Assembly (NCBI GenBank): GCA_903813345.2
Contig: CAIIXF020000005.1
Location: forward strand, 40,957,394-41,021,393
DNA length: 64,000 bases
From: Owenia fusiformis
Taxonomy: Eukaryota > Annelida > Polychaeta > Sabellida > Oweniidae
Direction of reading: 5' to 3'
Made by a program: the position numbers and the translations under genes. Of this stretch, positions 58,843 through 64,000 are shown piece after piece; within the stretch, counting starts at the first letter, position 1; every line of letters starts with the position of its first letter. The notes beneath the pieces were generated by a model, which was not told where the DNA came from, ran no database searches, and was given only the letters and a program-made list of their open reading frames with translations.

Positions 58843-59315
58843 TGTATGGTTTACACTGTATAATGTACATTGTACTTGTATGGTTTACACTGTATAATGT
58901 ACATTGTACATGTATGGTTTACACTGTATAATGTACATTGTACATGTATGGTTTACACTGTATAATGTACTTTGTACATGTATGGTTTACACTGTATAAT
59001 GTATATTGTACATGTATGGTTTACACTGTATCATGTACATTGTACATATATGGTTTACACTGTATAATGTACATTGTACATGTATGGTTTACACTGTATA
59101 ATGTACAGTTGTACAAGTATGGTTTACACTGTATAATGTGCATGTATGGTTTACACTGCATAATGTACATTGTACAAGTATGGTTTGCACTGTATAATGT
59201 ACATTGTACAAGTATGGTTTGCACTGTATGATGTACATGTATGGTTTACACTGTATAATGTACATGTATGGTTTACACTGTATAATGTACATTGTACATG
59301 TTTGGTTTACACTAT
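58843..59315. repeat. ~38-bp minisatellite (gtatggtttacactgtataatgtacattgtacat), about 13 copies
   Basis: Blocks tgtatggtttacactgtata and atgtacattgtacat alternate. gtacattgtacaagtac-type parts are self-complementary, so hairpins are possible. Cys/Met/Tyr-rich frames on both strands are artefacts. Confidence 0.95.
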
Positions 59316-59663
59316 CTCATTATCACATGTACATAAAAGGGAACAAATAGGCTACATCATTACAAGGGGCTATTGTTTAATTTGGGATGGGAGTGAGATC
59401 TCATCATTTAAAATTGTTGGTAACAACAAATTTATTTGAGGAATTCATTTGTTGTCAATGTTTCATTTTAGAGAGCTGTTTCAATGAATACATTTAAATT
59501 TGTAAATTGGAAAACCTCTGCAAGTGAAACTCCTCTTTTAGTGGAACACACTTTTCTAAGTTTTTTAAGTGATTTATATATTGGAGCTTCTTCTGGACAT
59601 TGCAGTGAACCTCTTAGAGCCAATTACCACGTTAACAATATTCCAAATAATGATTTTTTTGTC

Positions 59664-59785
59664 TGAATTGATCCATTACTTCCATTTGTGTCACCTGTGA
59701 CAATGCATCCTTTTTTCGTTTTGACATCATCCAGTTGTAATTGGCAAATAAATCCACAGTGAGATATTCTGCCCATTTCTGAACA
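59664..59785 (-). pseudogene. Decayed duplicate of the last exon of the quiver-like gene
   Basis: On the minus strand EMGRISHCGFICQLQLDDVK, then GCIVTGDTNGSNG, aligns with EIGRISHCGFIRQIKLDGKE and GCILTCNTDGCNG of the real exon (59972-60228). Two Cys needed for the Ly6 fold are replaced (Gly and Ser), the possible acceptor is out of frame, and no hydrophobic tail follows. Confidence 0.78.
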
Positions 59786-59971
59786 TGAACATCTGTATGA
59801 TCAACCTGTGTGTGTGTCATTTGAAAGCATTTGTAAATATCAAAAATATGTTAAAGGGTCAGGGATGTAGTAGCTTTCTGGGGAAAAGCCTGATTTTTCC
59901 TGTATACTGTTTCAGTTCTGTTCTATACACCTAGATAAGACGCAAGATGTCCAATTAGCTCTAATTATGGG

Positions 59972-62673
59972 CTACAAATGTATTATCTTTAACTGTCTTA
60001 GCAGTACAAACATGGTTAGTAGTAGTCCAAATGTGGGTAATGATAAGTGCACTGCACCGTTACATCCATCTGTGTTACACGTTAGAATACACCCTGTTGC
60101 TTCCTTGCCATCTAGTTTTATTTGACGTATAAATCCACAATGAGAAATTCTCCCAATTTCAGTCTCAGAGTTAATACCGCCATCGTCAGTGACACAAGCT
60201 CGGATTAAATGCTCAACTTTGGAGTCATCTGAAATCAGGTTTTATCAAAACATTTAAGGTTGTGGTCTCATATCAACAGAAATATAGATAAGTTGAACTG
60301 GTTTCAGGAATTTGCTTCTAGGATAAAGTATATGTCAATCAAATTATTAATAACATTTTCACGTTAAGTAAGACATCCTTAAATAACTGCTTGTGACTAT
60401 TATTGTGATTCTGATACTCATAGCATCTCTCTCTGTTGCATCGCAGGTGCAGAAGGATAGAGATGGAGATGGTGTGCCTTACCACACAATGATTATTGTT
60501 AATATCGCTAGTTTTTTTGTGTTCTAAGTTTTTCAAATTAGAAAATAAACATTTATCTATCTCATTACCTACAAAAATGGAATATGAAAAACAATGAAAC
60601 CTGTAAAGTGGACCACCTCTAGAAGTGGATGCCTCTGTTCGTGGAACACTTTTTAGAGGTACAATATGTGTTCCACATAGACAGGTTGTACTGTATCTTA
60701 TAATAATTCTTGTTTTTATGCCATTGTGGTGTCTTAGATTGTGACATGTTGCATGTTTTGTATGCAATTTTATGATAAATGAAATAAATAAATCATTACC
60801 GATTACAGCTTTAAGCTTTATACAGTCTGTTGCTGGGAAGAGCCCAGTTCTGGCTTTTCTTCCTGCTTTGCAGTTTGGCTTGTAGACATCTAAGGTCATT
60901 GAATTATTGAATGTGTCCTCACATGCAGGGTTACTGCCATTGATTGAGGTGCATACAAAGCAGCCTATGCCTTCAACTAAAAAGAAAAAAATTATGTTTA
61001 ATAATACATCATTGTTATGTTGTAGTCTAGCTACACACCTCCACTCTATTTGACCCCCTCTTCTTGACTTAACACCGTCTCACACACTTCTCACATGTTG
61101 GAGTGGGGGGGGGGCATCAGAAGGGCTTGAAGCTTGATATAGACTATTGTGTTGAATCACAGCAGAATTCTAAATGTCATTTATGTGTTGTTTTTTTTAA
61201 ATTTTATTGTGCCAGACTGAGATTTCAAACTAAACAAATCAAAATTGTACTTGATAAAGTATTTGTTTGGAGCCCAATCTTGTATGCTACAATCTCTCAA
61301 GACTCTGGAGATATGCATAATGTAATAGGCTAAACCAATTACTGTACATCTTATTAGCTTATATAATGTCTGTTCCCTTAGGATGTATACCATATTTGAA
61401 ACGCTAAGGTCCTGTTAGGTTTTATTAGGTATCTAATTAGTTTGATTTGGCTCTGGCCTCTTAAGCCTCTTGCTCTGTTATAAGAATGGAATACAATGGC
61501 TGTTATGAAAAAAAATATATCAGAAGCTGTTAAATAAATCAGGAATTCAAACAAATGGTCGGTAAAAACTGGAAATGAAAATGTACATTATTTGAAGGGC
61601 TTATCCAATAATTCATTTGGTACGATTGATGCAAATATTTCATATTTATTTGCGTTTCATTGTATGGTATTTAATATAAGCATTGTGATGTATATTATGG
61701 AATTAAAGCATTGTGATATATGTATTAAGCACTGTGATATGGTATTAAAGCATAGAACATTGTAATACATATGGTAGCATTGTGATATACATGTATATGG
61801 TATTAAAGCATAGAAATATATACAGCTTTAAGTATATGGTATTAAAGCATAGAAATATATACAGCTTTAAGTATATGGTATTAAAGCATAGAAATATATA
61901 CAGCTTTAAGGCATTGTGATATACGTTTATGGAACAAAGCATTGTATAAAGCATTGTGATAAATACTGTATTAAAGCATTTTAATATATATAGAGCTTGA
62001 TCAAATATAAAGGCAGTCTACATGTTATAGTTTTACATTCAGAAATCAATTTATTAATGATTGAATACAATAGTGCATGTTAATGAAGCTTTAATGTTAT
62101 TGTAAATGCCAGCATAATTGATTTTGCTTGCAATAATAAGCAGATATAGGACTTCAGATACATCTATCTTGTGTGTGTTAACAGTGAATAAATAGATATA
62201 AGACATTTAAGACGTTTACCAAGTAACATTCAAAGTAGATAATGGAGTTATGATTGCATATGTAGAGCCTCTGGAAGTGAAACACCTTTGGTACCTTTAA
62301 AGAGTGTTCCACTAATGGAGGTGTTCCACTTGCACACTCAGGTGTTCCACTTACACACTCAGGTGTTCCACTTACACACTCAGGTGTTCCACTTAACCAT
62401 ACTACAAGTTATCAGTCTCATAACAGTATTACGAATACATATTGCTAACTGAGCCCCCTCCCCTAATAAATAGGAGGTTTATTAAACATTACCTTAGGAC
62501 CCTCAAATACCTTATCTTGAAGGCTGATGGAATCAAAACATATTTAGTTCTATAGCAAAAAATTAAAGGAGTCCAATGGCCTCTTGCTTTTAATATGTAC
62601 CTGATTTGCTGAGCAGTGCAATGAGAAATAGCACTAAACCAACAGCTATTTTAAGAATGATTTGCCTTTCCAT
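59972..62673 (-). CDS. Quiver/sleepless-like Ly6 protein, GPI-anchored (168 aa, 3 exons)
   Basis: Exons 62601-62673, 60800-60976 and 59972-60228 join in phase 1 (507 nt). Exon 1 is a signal peptide (MERQIILKIAVGLVLFLIAL). Exon 2 gives CFVCTSINGSNPACEDTF, then YKPNCKAGRKARTGLFPATD plus C, the first half of the QVR (quiver) domain. Exon 3 gives RACVTDDGG, HCGF and GCILTCNTDGCNGA, the closing Ly6 consensus with CN. A hydrophobic tail (LPTFGLLLTMFVLL) follows, typical of a GPI-attachment signal. The protein should be an extracellular three-finger protein. Characterised relatives (Drosophila sleepless/quiver) modulate potassium channels and nicotinic receptors; the role here is not known. The second exon is flanked by long introns. 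Confidence 0.9.
61650..61990. repeat. Degenerate repeat gcattgtgatata / 39-bp minisatellite
   Basis: A 39-bp unit (tatggtattaaagcatagaa + atatatacagctttaagta) occurs nearly three times at 61797-61910, within a longer run of agcattgtgatat variants. It lies in intron 1 of the quiver-like gene. Confidence 0.88.
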
Positions 62674-63426
62674 ATTTCTGGTGAACCTATCCCTAGTATA
62701 TGTTGTCCAAAATGTTCATCATTTTCATGTAAAAGTGTTCCATTATTTATATAATTTCAGAGAAGCACTACTCTCTTTTACGATCTCATGTTTTCTCCAT
62801 GGTTTAAGTAGATCAAGATTTGATATATTCACTGTTTCCTAGATTGTAGATGTTTACAATATGTTCCAGAGTGCCTGTATATGAACAATAATCCAAAGTA
62901 GCCTAAATCACGGTGTGAAAAATCAGATTTAATAAAAATAACCCAAGCTTTATAAAATGGCTGGCCAATGTTCTATAGATGAGAAAATGTACTAATGGAA
63001 TAAATTATGATAATCAATTTGTGTTGATTGGATATGGTTGGTGTGCTGTAGCTGTAGGTAATAATGCAAGAGCCATCCAGCTGATATAGCTTCTCTGGAT
63101 TTTCAGTTGCTAAGCACTAATAGATAAGAGATTGCAGTATGTGGAAGAAAATAAATCAATACTACTACAAAATTTAAGATTTATACCATTTTTATGAATT
63201 TATCTTTTATATAGCCATGTTATTCTGTATGTTCAAGTTGAATCACAAGTGTTCCGAAATGGAAAGCTAAGATCAAAAGGGCCATTGCATTTCCATGAAG
63301 AAAACAAAGCAAATCATTCATTTTTAACAAGTTGTTTATCATTCATAGCAGCCACAGGGGTTTTGCAGTCTGTCACAATTCTTTTTATTATTTTTTATTT
63401 ACATTTTATTTCATTTGACAAATTGA
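62674..63426. other. Upstream of the quiver-like gene
   Basis: Presumed promoter region; no specific motif recognised. Confidence 0.45.
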
Positions 63427-63645
63427 TATTGTAATGACCTTCGATAGCAAGTCGCTACTACATTCTCAGCTGTAGTGGCTAGCCTTTATGGCTCAGGGGT
63501 AGAGCGTCTGACTCTGAGAGCGGAAGGTCCTGGGTTCAATTTCCGTACGGAGCATTGAATTTAGCACATTCTCTTTCGAGTCTAGTATCTGGCTCGGTAC
63601 ACTATACAGCTCCCCGATGAGCGTGCCCAAGGGTCGTTACAATAT
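63427..63645 (+). mobile_element. tRNA-derived SINE-like element with short inverted ends
   Basis: tggctcaggggtagagc (from 63489) fits a Pol III A box and D arm, and gggttcaatttcc (from 63532) fits a B box, with about 31 bp between the boxes. ctctgag stands in the anticodon-loop position, but the stems (tctga/agcgg and ctggg/tccgt) do not pair, so this is not a working tRNA. The surrounding sequence begins atattgtaatgacc and ends gggtcgttacaatat, inverted copies of each other. Confidence 0.75.
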
Positions 63646-64000
63646 TATTACAATTACATTTTGGCTAAGCTCAAAAGTGCATTAATAGGGAAAATAAAAC
63701 AATCAAACAAAGGACCTTATACACCCTCCATTCACCATTGGGATCTCCCCATGGGAAAAAAATAATTCATCTGATTTTTCAAAATGAGTATTCTGCTTCA
63801 ATTATTACATTTATATGCACACTAGTATCTTGTTGACCTATATTCAGCACTGTATTGATGTATAGGCCACTTATTAGGGTCATAATTCAATCATGAAGTG
63901 TAGAGGCATATTCCAAACCAGGAAGTATTTTTGTGTCTGTCAAAATCCATTTACATCCTACGCATCCCTGCATCTTATCCAAATATGTTACTACATAATG
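63646..64000. other. Right edge, no feature seen
   Basis: AT-rich sequence without a supported feature. Confidence 0.5.

Larger units (their letters stand above)
59505..62400. repeat. Dispersed gtggaacac relics (59505-59625, 60590-60690, 62265-62395)
   Basis: Each has a pair of opposed blocks such as ctctagaagtggatgcctct and gtggaacactttttagaggt. The copy at 62265 adds three 21-bp repeats of aggtgttccacttacacactc. Similar blocks occur at 15540-15660 (ctcagtggaacac) next to the 73-bp array, and may be the parent family of that array. Confidence 0.6.

Noticed and set aside
58938-59292. Cys/Tyr/Met-rich short frames
   Set aside because: Artefacts of the 38-bp minisatellite; present on both strands.
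63481-63552. A functional tRNA gene (Gln-like loop ctctgag)
   Set aside because: Anticodon and T stems do not pair and the acceptor ends do not match; better explained as a tRNA-derived repeat.

Overview
This is a eukaryotic (animal) window: AT-rich DNA with GT-AG introns, genes nested inside long introns, many satellites and many small DNA transposons. The gene set (TRPM channel, B3GALT6, heparan-sulfate 6-O-sulfotransferase, quiver/sleepless-type Ly6 protein, multi-exon YqaJ-nuclease gene) points to an aquatic invertebrate metazoan, probably a lophotrochozoan or basal deuterostome. I cannot fix the species. All gene models were built by hand from reading frame, splice-site and phase continuity.

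Left two thirds (172-43356). A minus-strand TRPM (melastatin) cation-channel gene covers this region. Twenty exons are visible from the start codon at 43356 to the pore helix, and the 3' end lies beyond the left edge. Its introns hold three other genes: a secreted von Willebrand A-domain protein (+, 6244-11147), whose own intron carries an apparently intact mariner transposon; a large plus-strand gene (16736-29598) joining an N-terminal zinc finger, a YqaJ/lambda-exonuclease-like nuclease and a C-terminal region with P-element/THAP9-like DD(E) motifs; and a small C2H2 zinc-finger gene (-, 31543-32538). TRPM introns also contain minisatellites of 21, ~51 and ~60 bp. The last two start exactly at TRPM 5' splice sites and repeat them.

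Centre (43357-43848). A head-to-head promoter of about 490 bp with NRF1-like and ETS-like sites separates TRPM from a five-exon gene for a 132-aa protein I do not recognise (+, 43849-51218).

Right third. Two intronless glycosaminoglycan genes follow on the plus strand: B3GALT6 (51480-52544), which adds the third sugar of the proteoglycan linker, and a heparan-sulfate 6-O-sulfotransferase (54626-55690), which acts later on the same chains. A three-exon minus-strand gene (59972-62673) encodes a GPI-anchored quiver/sleepless-like Ly6 protein, with a decayed copy of its last exon downstream. A tRNA-derived element with short inverted ends lies near the right edge.

Mobile DNA. Besides the mariner there are decayed Tc1/mariner relics, a non-autonomous mariner with ~200-bp inverted repeats inserted in a satellite, several foldback elements, two families with 6-bp target duplications, and a dispersed family that recurs at 18.8, 27.0, 29.1 and 49.0 kb.
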